Below are positions 36,001 to 45,145 of a DNA stretch of 64,000 nt, piece by piece. The translations under genes and the position numbers were made by a program. Numbering within the stretch: the first letter of the stretch is position 1; each line of letters begins with the position of its first letter. The notes under the pieces were generated by a model. That model did not search any database. It was not told the DNA's origin and was given only the letters and a program-made list of their open reading frames with translations. Source of the stretch: Adineta ricciae (Eukaryota; Rotifera; Eurotatoria; Adinetida; Adinetidae); assembly GCA_905250025.1 (NCBI GenBank), contig CAJNOJ010000162.1, positions 62,001 to 126,000 of the forward strand. Direction: 5' to 3'.

Positions 36001-38037
36001 TTGTGCCAATCGACAAATCGCTCATTACTGTCCAAGATCTTATTCATCATGAGCCTTTTATCGATGGGTCTTCTCGCTCCATTATTAATCACCTATCGGA
36101 ATGATTTTCCCGAGGAAAATCAACCGAGACAGGTAGTTGTCTACTTGTCGATACTTTCGTTCGGATCAGATCATCGTTCATTTTAGTTCAATATTTCTAC
36201 CGAGGAAAAAGATGTGTCACTCAAACAACGTCGTTGGGAAGGTATCGAAGATCAAGACGGAACAAAATTGAATTACATTCAGAAAGTTCGGCACTTTCAT
36301 CGTACACCCATCGTCCGAATGAGTTACGATTTCGTACGTTATTCTTATTTCACCACACGAACTCATTCGTCTATATTTAGCTATTCTACATCTGGATGCT
36401 TCTTGCTTTCAGTAACGTGATGCTATTCGAAATGAAATCTCCACATAGCGAACTACATTGGACAGAGATCTACGTCATCGTCACCATATCTTTGATGTTG
36501 ATTGAAGATATTCGAAAGGTATAATTAAATCAATGATTCTAATCGAAAGAGAAGATCTTCTTGAATAGTGTCTCATGGAATACATAACACAAATGTTAGA
36601 GCGATGGCATCAATCTGATATGTGGATGATATTCGTATATGCGCCACCGTACGTTTTATTTTACATTGGTATTGCATTGAAATTTGCTTCGAAAATTCGA
36701 CCAGACTTTTTTACACCTGCCAGGTATTTGTTAACATATTGCTCAATAACTTCCCTCGCTTTCTCGTTTTAGAATTGTTTTAGCAATTGATTTAGAACTA
36801 TGGTTTTTATTTTCCTTACGTTTTGTAAGCGCTGTTAAACTTCTTGGACCAAAACTATTCATGATTAGAAATATGGTATGTAACTTACTTGTTACGCGAA
36901 CGGCTTCGGCCATAATTATCGTAAAATAAATCTCCTCTAGCTACGCGATTTGACTGGATTCATTTACATCATATTTGTTTGTATTGCTGCCTATGGTATC
37001 GTCTCTCGATCACTAACAAGATATTCATCAATCGAAATGAATGCGAAAAATCTATCAAGTAGCATTCTGTATCGACCCTATTGGTTTCTGTATTCAATTG
37101 TTGACGATGAAAGAAACGAGTTAGATGGTAAATAATGATTTTTGACTATGAGCATGGTCTATGTTGTGTTTCGTATTATCAGGTATTATTGAATCACCAT
37201 CGAGTAGTTCGGATGAAGTATTCGAAGCAACCGTCAATCAAATATTACTTGCTTTTCATATGCTTTTTATTAACATTCTGATCCTGAATCTCCTGATTGC
37301 TGTTTTCAAGTGAGAAGAATGAGGACAGACATGTGAAAGATTATTTTCTATTTTCAATTAGCTTTACTATCATGGATGTTCAAGACAAATCTGAATATCT
37401 CTGGCGTTATCAACGATATGAATTAATTCGAAATTATTTCGAACAACCCTTATTAGCTTTTCCGCCCTTGTCGATTGTGGGTTATTTTTGGACATTGCTC
37501 AAATATTGTCTTCGACGTCGAGATGTTGCGCGGATATTTAGTGAGTGAGAGTTGTTTGATTGATCAAACGAGCTGTGTGATTTAGAACGTTTCGCTACCA
37601 AACAATCGAACAACGAATGGACAAACTTTGAGAATGCAGCTACGTATAGCTATACTCGAACTTTTGTCGATCGAATGTACGCCGATAGTTCGACGCTCGT
37701 CATACCAACGTATGTTTTTGTATCGATTGAACATCGGCGTAAAACTTCGTATGTATAGGTTCTCGGAAACGGATGAATTAAAAGCGGAAATCGAAGATTT
37801 GAAACGTAAAAATAATGAAATGCGTGTTGTCATCGATAATTTGAATGCTCAATCGAAATTGGTATGCATTGATGAAACAATAGAATCCTTTTGAAGGTAT
37901 ATGACTCTGAGCTATTTTAGTCGATCCCGGCTATGAATTGGATGATGACTGCAATGGATCGTGTTAAAATGTCGTCTCAACGACCACCACCACTATTGGT
38001 GTCTGCCTCTGCACCGGATACACGAGACGAAATATAA
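33044..38037 (+). CDS. TRPM-family cation channel (no C-terminal enzyme domain)
   Basis: A long gene split by many introns of about 50 nt; the first called exon ends at 33337 and the stop is at 38035-38037. TRPM homology regions are clear: C-V-C-G-R, then ATEAHVSVYGVWKSK, LISCYGGAKYFKMNDKLEKEF, WLLTTGLNSGVSKVIGQSV and VIGLSSWGCL. Six membrane segments occupy about 36000-37310, ending NILILNLLIAVF. A post-TM6 TRP-like segment (EYLWRYQRYELIRNYFEQP) and a C-terminal coiled coil (DELKAEIEDLKRKN) follow. The pore loop is ILYRPYWFLYSIVDDE where TRPMs usually have YGE or FGQ. No alpha-kinase or NUDT9-H domain follows the coiled coil. The start is uncertain; an upstream exon is possible. Confidence 0.85.
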
Positions 38038-38777
38038 CAACGTCTATAGAGGACCTTTTCTCTATGGTGAATAGTTTTTTGTGATGAATAAAATGAAATA
38101 TTTACTAAATATCGATTGGCAATCTCGTAACATATTGATTCAGTTAAAATAAAACACGGTGAATGATACATCGATTATAGCTACTGGAATGATCGGTCGG
38201 TAATTTCAATATGTCTATAATGGAAATAAGTATGTCCTATAAGACTAGGGAGCAAAAGTCGCAAACAGTCTTGCCGAAAACGACTGCAATCTCTTTTAAG
38301 TCATGCAAATATGAACAAAGTCAGGGCTGTGATCATGTATCTATAATATAAAAGATTCTTTGTGTGACGATTTTAGTGTAAGACATGTATGCGCTGATAG
38401 AACTAAGCCCTTACTTATTTTTCTCTCTCTAAAATCGCACCATACTGGTACAAGACACACATCCGTCGAATACAAGAAAAGGAAAGGTGATCAGATGTGC
38501 ATCGAAATGCGCCCAAAGTACGGATAAATAGCATGTGCACTACACGTGTAACAGGAGCCGTACTAGTTTGTTCAAACAAAACTCTTTGGATTTCTCCGAT
38601 GTCATTATCAGAAAACCAGTTCAAATGGTGTTTGTCCGAAAAAGGTATTTTTCATTCCAGGTTGTTTTCTTTCTTAATTTTGCCATGGTTCAAAATAGTG
38701 ACAAAATAATGTTTATTTCTTCTTTCTAGTTAACATTTCTTTTTTTTTACTTCCAAGTAGAAACTGTACATTGTAGG
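38038..38777. other. Intergenic region
   Basis: About 740 bases, no supported gene; short frames at 38415-38729 on both strands overlap each other and look random. Confidence 0.45.
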
Positions 38778-39742
38778 ATGCTGTATCTCTTCATCAGTTA
38801 TTTTTTTATTCCTCTTGTCCATGCTGTTATCGTAACACAAGTTCATCGATCACGAATCTTTTATCCTGCATCGTCTTGTTTCTTTCTTCGCAATGCTTCG
38901 TCAATGGTTAATCCATCAATTCAATCATGCACTTGGGAATGTATTTATGAAAATAATTGTTGTACAGCTGTGTATGATTATGATCACAAAGTCTGCTCAT
39001 TGTTCAGTGAAACATGTAGTCTAAACAGCATCCAAGCTCCATCTGGAAATGTTCGAGCCAGTGTGATCTGTTGCAGACGAAGTTACGGTATGCATATATT
39101 AGCTAACGATCACACATTAGCGTATTCGGCATTTTAGGAGCTAAGACTGCTTGCCCCTCTATAGGTGCTACGACTGTACTGACTCCGGCGAGCACCTCGT
39201 CAAGATCAACATCAACATCGCCCAGCACCTCGTCAAGATCGACATCAACATCAACATCGACCAGCGCCTCGTCAGGATCAACATCAACATCGACCAGCAC
39301 CTCGTCAATAGCAATATCAACTGGTACCTCACTCATATCAACATCGACTACGTGCACCAGTTGTGTCATTGTCCCATCTCATCAAAATTCCGCATCAAAC
39401 TACCAAGTTGAACACATTAATTTCAACTGTACTTCGTCACTTTCCAATTTTACACTGGTTTACGTCGTTAAACGCAGCAACAACGAAACATACGCGCAGC
39501 AATATGCAACTTTTTGGAGTGGAATAACAAACATGACTGCGGTTCAAACCGCTTCCGCCGTAACATACGTGTGGTATACCCTACCAGATGCGATAATTAA
39601 TTTCGCAGGTTTCCCATATGCTGCTGAGGCTCAATTCCATCACGATAGTAATGGACCATCGCGCTACACAGGTGATGATACATGGTCAATGACATTCCAG
39701 TCGGTCTGCAGCGATTGGGTCAATTATACTGGCACGTTTTGA
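38778..39742 (+). CDS. Secreted PAN/apple-like protein with Ser/Thr-rich mucin-type linker
   Basis: Exons 38778-39087 and 39138-39742, 50-nt intron (39088-39137), phase 1; 304 aa. A signal peptide (MLYLFISYFFIPLVHA) precedes a Cys-rich PAN-like module (C-TWECIYENNCCTAVYDYD...CSLFSETC), similar to the one in the NHL protein at 42282-43855. Exon 2 begins with about 55 residues almost entirely Ser and Thr (repeats of STSTST and ASTSSRS), a likely O-glycosylated stalk. A C-terminal beta-rich region of about 110 residues follows, with two Cys and several N-glycosylation sites, which I do not recognise. Probably extracellular. Confidence 0.72.
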
Positions 39743-40119
39743 TTTCGATTACAACAGCAAACGACTTGCCCTACGATATAGCTTCTACCATGTAGTTTTT
39801 TATGATACTACAGGATGCCTTTCCGCTGAAATAAAATAAATGTTCCATAATGATTGTCGGTTTGTGTTCTTTATCGTAATACATTGTCACTGAACACACC
39901 AAATAAACTAAATGTGCTTATATAATATATGACTATGTTTTGTACTTTTTCGGACACAAATTTTGGTAACCAGGATGATATTTTATATGACTGCCTGCCA
40001 TCTATCTTCCTAACAAGTGACTGAATGGAGCATTCATCAATAGAAATTTCCTTTGAAATCTCATACACGAAATCTATTCTAACAATAACGGTTATTGTGT
40101 TCAGAGATCTCGTAGCGTC
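39743..40119. other. Intergenic region
   Basis: About 380 bases, no gene seen. AATAAA signals for the upstream gene lie near 39830-39840. Confidence 0.4.
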
Positions 40120-41127
40120 ATGGCTCTCTCCCGACTCCAACTAACGCCGGATATGAGTATTTGTCGCATTTTAAACGGCATGTGGCAAGTGAGTGGTAGT
40201 CATGGACACATAGATCCCAAAGCTGCGGTAAAGCAGATGTTCGATTATTTGGATGCCGGCTATACGACATGGGATCTTGCTGATATTTATGGTCCTGCTG
40301 AAGATATCATGGGTGAATTTCGACGTCAATTACTTGCAGCACGCGGTCAATCTGCTTTGGATAGTCTGCAGATTTTTACTAAATGGGTGCCACATCCAAC
40401 AGCGATGACAAAAACGGTGGTAGAGCAAAGTATTAACAAATCTTTAACAAAAATGGGTATGAACTCATTAGATTTGCTTCAATTTCATTGGTGGGACTAT
40501 GGTAACAATAGTTATCTCGATGCTCTTCGATATTTATCTGAACTTCAAAGCGAAGGCAAAATTAAACACTTAGGTTTAACTAATTTCGATACAAAACGAT
40601 TGAAACAAATCTATGAAGCAGGCATTACAATTGTCTCGAATCAAGTACAATATTCTATCATCGATCGTCGTCCCGAAGTATCCATGGTCCCCTTTTGCCA
40701 ACAGAACAATATTAAACTTCTCACATATGGAACCGTCTGTGGTGGTCTATTATCAGACAAATATCTTAATCAGTCGGAACCACGTAGTGCAGATCTTATA
40801 ACTGCTAGTTTAAAAAAGTATAAGAACATGATCGATCGATGGGGTGGTTGGCAATTGTTCCAAGAGCTTCTTACAGCACTCAGACGCATTGGAGATAAAT
40901 ACAATGTTAGTATTGCTAATGTTGCTATACGTTATATTCTCGACAAGCCAGCAGTAGGAGGTGTTATCGTTGGCGTTAGACTAGGGAAGAGTGAACATCT
41001 ACAAGACACAGCTAAGGTATCTCAATTTATTCTCGACACGGATGATGTTGAACAGATTGAGATTGTATCTCGGAAATCACGAAATTTATTCCAAAGTATA
41101 GGTGATTGTGGTGATGAATACCGTTAG
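40120..41127 (+). CDS. Aldo/keto reductase
   Basis: Single exon, 335 aa, standard AKR length. The catalytic tetrad can be placed: Asp52 (TTWDLAD), Tyr57 (DIYGPAE), Lys88 (FTKWVP) and His123 (QFHWWDYG). The barrel strand GLTNFDT and a C-terminal NADPH-binding region (VAIRYILDKPAVGGVIVGVR) are present. NADPH-dependent carbonyl reduction is expected; substrate unknown. It resembles bacterial and fungal AKRs more than the animal AKR1 group, and it lacks introns, so horizontal origin is likely (inference). It begins a run of intronless enzyme genes. Confidence 0.88.
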   Translation: MALSRLQLTPDMSICRILNGMWQVSGSHGHIDPKAAVKQMFDYLDAGYTTWDLADIYGPAEDIMGEFRRQLLAARGQSALDSLQIFTKWVPHPTAMTKTVVEQSINKSLTKMGMNSLDLLQFHWWDYGNNSYLDALRYLSELQSEGKIKHLGLTNFDTKRLKQIYEAGITIVSNQVQYSIIDRRPEVSMVPFCQQNNIKLLTYGTVCGGLLSDKYLNQSEPRSADLITASLKKYKNMIDRWGGWQLFQELLTALRRIGDKYNVSIANVAIRYILDKPAVGGVIVGVRLGKSEHLQDTAKVSQFILDTDDVEQIEIVSRKSRNLFQSIGDCGDEYR

Positions 41128-41276
41128 AAGAGTTCTTTTTTTTCATTGAAATACTATTTTATTATTCAAGTAAAAACTTCGTTTTGAGTCATGCTGACAA
41201 CATGAATAAACATATAACACAAAAAAGATAAGAAAACGATAATGTTTTCTTTTTCAACAATCATAATCATACAAAG

Positions 41277-42092
41277 ATGGCCATGGAAGACACGCGTGCT
41301 CTAGATACAGCTTGGATTATCGAGCGTGCCGACGAAGTTCGTCGAACTGGAGCGACTATCATTCCAAATGTCCTGCCAGTCGATAAAATCGATGAACTTA
41401 ATCGAGTTTTTCAACCATTATTGAAAGAAACCGAATGTCTCGAAGACGGAGCAGGCAATCGTGGACCACACCGATACTACATCACACCACCATTTCAACC
41501 ACCGTGGACAGATGCGTCAATTATCAATAACGATATTATTCTAGCTATTGTTTCTGAATTAGTCGGCACAGATGGTGTATTTTGTCAACTGGCAACAGAC
41601 ACGCCATGTTTAGGTTCCGAGTATCAAGATTTACATCGTGATACACAATCACTTTTTCCTGAATGGGAACAAGAACCGCCACCCTACCAATTAGCTGTGA
41701 ACTTTCCTCTGGTGGATTGTCATGAAGAAAATGGACCGTTCGAAATGGCACCATCGACACATCTGTTACCGAAAGAAGAAGCAATTCGTCGAATTGAATC
41801 TGGTGAAATATCATTACAACAGGTTCTCATGAAACGGGGTGATATTCTTATTCGAGACGTTCGACATATACATCGAGGAACACCAAACCGTACGAATGAG
41901 CCACGGCCTATGGTTGTACTCGGTTATAGCCGACGTTGGTTATTTCGACCAGAAGTTCAAATACGTGTTGCTCGAGAAGTGTTAGAACAAGTGCCAGCAA
42001 GAACACGTCAATGGCTACGATTTAATCCCGTATTTAACACTTTAGAAGAAGCACAAAAAGACAAAGAATTGTATCGTTCATTTGCTTATTGA
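41277..42092 (+). CDS. Phytanoyl-CoA dioxygenase (PhyH) family protein
   Basis: Single exon, 271 aa, 149 bases downstream of the AKR on the same strand. The 2-oxoglutarate/Fe(II) core is clear: His120 and Asp122 (L-H-R-D-T) and His199 (HIHRGTPNR), with an Arg in that segment to bind 2-oxoglutarate. The N-terminus (ADEVRRTGATIIPNVLP) is the usual PhyH opening. The family hydroxylates phytanoyl-CoA in peroxisomes but also many bacterial and fungal small molecules; there is no evident peroxisomal SKL end here. Likely another acquired gene. Confidence 0.88.
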   Translation: MAMEDTRALDTAWIIERADEVRRTGATIIPNVLPVDKIDELNRVFQPLLKETECLEDGAGNRGPHRYYITPPFQPPWTDASIINNDIILAIVSELVGTDGVFCQLATDTPCLGSEYQDLHRDTQSLFPEWEQEPPPYQLAVNFPLVDCHEENGPFEMAPSTHLLPKEEAIRRIESGEISLQQVLMKRGDILIRDVRHIHRGTPNRTNEPRPMVVLGYSRRWLFRPEVQIRVAREVLEQVPARTRQWLRFNPVFNTLEEAQKDKELYRSFAY

Positions 42093-42281
42093 AACGACTA
42101 TGTACGATTCATTACTTTTCATTAGATAAAAGACATAAAAATACATCTCTGAATAAAATTTGAAACTTATTAAAAATAAAGATAGTTTTACGTATTATAT
42201 TACACGAACAATATTGAACAGAAAAAGCGTGAATCACAAACAGTTTGAGCTGAATTATTATAAAAATGACAGTATGTCTTT

Positions 42282-43855
42282 TCAAATAAGTTGAAACCGT
42301 TGAATTCGTTTGTTCGATGTATCACTAACGTAAAGATAAGTTTCATTGACGTCAGCAGTCACGCGGTACGGAGAATTCAACATAGTAGAATTGCTGCCTA
42401 CAACACCCGTCGGACTTCCGGCAACTGTTACTCCCGAGGTCGCACCAACCTTCCAGCGCTGAATTCGATTGTTCATGGTATCTGCTATATAAATAGCGCC
42501 TGTTTTATTTGATACCCAAATGCCATACGGTGATCTCAGTTGATTACTGCCAGATCCGGCGCCATTATTTCCTGCAACGGTCGTTCCTACCATTGGTATG
42601 CTACCATTTAAGAAATAGCGTTGCACACGATGGTTCGATGTATCGACGACGTACAACAAGGAGTTGTATTCATCGAGATGCATAGCAGAAGGATTGTTTA
42701 GACTCATGGAATCACTTCCTGCAGACCCTGTGCCGGCAATTATATAACCGCTAGTAGAGTTAGGTGCGTATTTCAACACTCGATTGTTGAAAAAGTCCGA
42801 AATGATCATATTACCGTGACTATCGACTCGTACTCCAGACGGATTGTTTAACGAGTTTCCTCCGGAGCCAGTACCTGCCACTATTTTTGGTACCGGTAAG
42901 GTACTTTGCATGTTGGAAAACAAGATTATTCTGTTGTTACCTGCGTCAGTAACATAAAGGTTATTTCCATGACGGATGTCTAAGTATATATTGTATGGAT
43001 GATTGAAGGACTCACCATTCGTCCAGTTACGAAATACAACTGAACCATTGTTTTCAGGAGAATTGCTGTCAGAAAATTGCACGATTTGATTTCTTGTTCC
43101 ATCTGCTATCAGAACTATCGATTGATTTACTGCAATGCTCATTGGTTGGCTCAGACCACCATTCGAATTGCCTGCTATATAACTATTTTGATCGGCAATA
43201 GTCACACCAGCATATACGGATAGCGCTTAAAAAGGAAACTAAATGATTATTGTCATAACTAACTTACATTGGAGTATAACTTACGTCCACATTGATCCAG
43301 ACGCAAACAAAACAGGTGAATATCTTGTCGACACATTGATTTACTCTGATTACAAGGCGAACCAACTAGGGGAGATTGAGGTAGACACATCGAGCTATCC
43401 CAATAATGGTGTGGGAAGCATTCACACCTTGAACCATTCTTACATGTTAGATAGCGACTGTGTTCGCATTGAGATGGACATGGAAGACCATGTGCAGCGA
43501 ACAGTGTTGACGTCGTTTGAAGAACGCCAACGCGAGAATTTGCTGATGGAGATGAAATAGCGCTGCCCATAGTTGTTAGATCACCTTCAAAGAGACGACA
43601 TTGTTGAGGAAGATAGACTTCATAGTCAAAGATTCGGCATAAGCTCTGCATATGACAAACAATTGCACATCGTCTCAATGAATTGGTCGATAATGTCGAG
43701 ATAAGCTGAGCAGAGAAATTTGCCGGCAAAAACTGTTTGCCAGGGCTGAGATAATCGAAGCGAGACTGAGAAAATGTCTGCGAGTTAACTGAGTTCAGAA
43801 ACCAAAAGAGAATAATCGCATATTGTTGCTGTATACAAATGCACAGCAGCATCAT
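42282..43855 (-). CDS. Secreted PAN-like/EGF-like/NHL-repeat protein
   Basis: Exons 43285-43855 and 42282-43225, 59-nt intron (43226-43284); 504 aa. A signal peptide ends near SVNSQ. A PAN-like module follows (RRCAIVCHMQSLCRIFDYE...C-RLFEGDLTTMG), then a Cys-rich EGF-like part (C-KNGSRCECFPHHYWD). Seven or so NHL blades follow (AIYIADTMNNRIQRW, LYVVDTSNHRVQRY), ending at the stop. The combination points to an extracellular adhesion or recognition protein. Confidence 0.85.
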
Positions 43856-44220
43856 TCGCCAACTATTTGAAAGAGTGAAAGTTCATCACGTATATTTGAA
43901 AAAGTTGGAATTACCCACCTGCGCAATAACTGTCATCTATGTCTTATGGACACAATAGACACTTTCGCAAGATTGAGTATTCTTAGTTCGAGCATCTCTC
44001 ATTCTTCTTTTCTAAAACAATTATCGAAGCTTCACATGCGTTTATTTTTGTCGTTCGCGTCAATACTCTCAAGCTACTCAGAGCATGTCACCATAAGCGT
44101 TTCTAAAAATTGTATCTTACCTGACTCTCAAAATTCAAACCAAGTGTAGAAGTTCCCACGCCAATCATTATTCATTTAATTCGGAAAAAAACATTCGCAA
44201 AAAAGAATCATGCAGCAATT
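43856..44220. other. Intergenic region
   Basis: About 360 bases, no supported gene. Confidence 0.4.
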
Positions 44221-45018
44221 TTAGTTTTTAGAAGTTGATGAATTATCGAAAAGGCTCTGAGCATGACCATCGAACGCTTGACATAATCTTTCAATCCATT
44301 CATTCAACTCCTCTCCTTGGTCATTCCAGATTTCTTTCGTAAGTTCCGCATCTAACATACGACAATAGGCGTAACGGCCGAAAATGATATAATCCACTTG
44401 ACCTGGATGTGTACCCTGAAAATATTCATTCGGTCGTTCATGTAAGATTTGTGCTAGTGGTTGTACGTTCATTTTCGCACGTCGGGTCAATTCCTGACGA
44501 TCGAGGGCAAGCAGTTTCTGATAACCTTGTGGGCCCAGCCGTGCGTCTGATGTAAAATAAGCTCGGTGCTCATCGCCAGTTATTAGTTTGTCCTGTTGGG
44601 GAAAGAACAGTTCATACCAAACCGCCCATTCTGATTTCGAAGCCCCAAGACCCAAATCAACTAAACGACTGTAATTCTTCCCTAAGATAACATGTTCAGG
44701 TTGACTCTCGCGAGACGATTTACCATCACCAGTGAAAAGTGATGGAGCATCGGGGTAAGTCGTTTCCAGCCATTCGGCAATACGAAATGAATCGTAGATG
44801 AACGTACCGTCGAGTAGTTCAATTGCTGGTATAGTTATATCTGAGCAACCGGAACGTTGAGCAAGTTCACCTCGTAGTTGAAGAAAAGTGGTTGGAATAG
44901 TTTCGAATTGAACGTTTTTATGCAGTAAACCCAAACGAGTTTTCCATGCTGTTGGAGAAAAGTAACAAGTGGATTGAAGGGATGCTACAAGATCGTATAG
45001 CTTAATCTTTTGATTCAT
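44221..45018 (-). CDS. Glutathione S-transferase-like protein (fungal type)
   Basis: Single exon, 265 aa. The N-terminal thioredoxin-like domain has SPTAWKTRLGLLHKNVQFETIP, the cis-Pro region TIPAIEL, and the glutathione-contact D-S-F-R-I-A-E-W-L-E. The C-terminal all-helical domain follows (VDYIIFGRYAYCRML). The S-P-x-x-W-K-T-R-L start is common in fungal and bacterial GST-like proteins (UstS type). Expected role: glutathione conjugation or related detoxification. No introns; horizontal origin suspected. Confidence 0.82.
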   Translation of the reverse strand: MNQKIKLYDLVASLQSTCYFSPTAWKTRLGLLHKNVQFETIPTTFLQLRGELAQRSGCSDITIPAIELLDGTFIYDSFRIAEWLETTYPDAPSLFTGDGKSSRESQPEHVILGKNYSRLVDLGLGASKSEWAVWYELFFPQQDKLITGDEHRAYFTSDARLGPQGYQKLLALDRQELTRRAKMNVQPLAQILHERPNEYFQGTHPGQVDYIIFGRYAYCRMLDAELTKEIWNDQGEELNEWIERLCQAFDGHAQSLFDNSSTSKN

Positions 45019-45145
45019 TCTTTACAAAACGGTATGAATGTAAGAATTGCGAGCATTTAGTTTTGATTCTTATCTTATCTTCGCAACTCAATGACGACAA
45101 GGAAAAGAACAAAGAAGAGAGTATTTAGTTTATTTGAAAATGTTT

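Noticed and set aside
39103..39369. Minus-strand frame encoding an Asp/Val repeat (DVDVDVD) protein
   Set aside because: It is the antisense of the Ser/Thr-rich tract of the spliced PAN-like gene; the repeat composition keeps it open by chance.
43243..43560. 105-codon plus-strand frame
   Set aside because: Antisense to the PAN-like exon of the NHL gene at 42282-43855.
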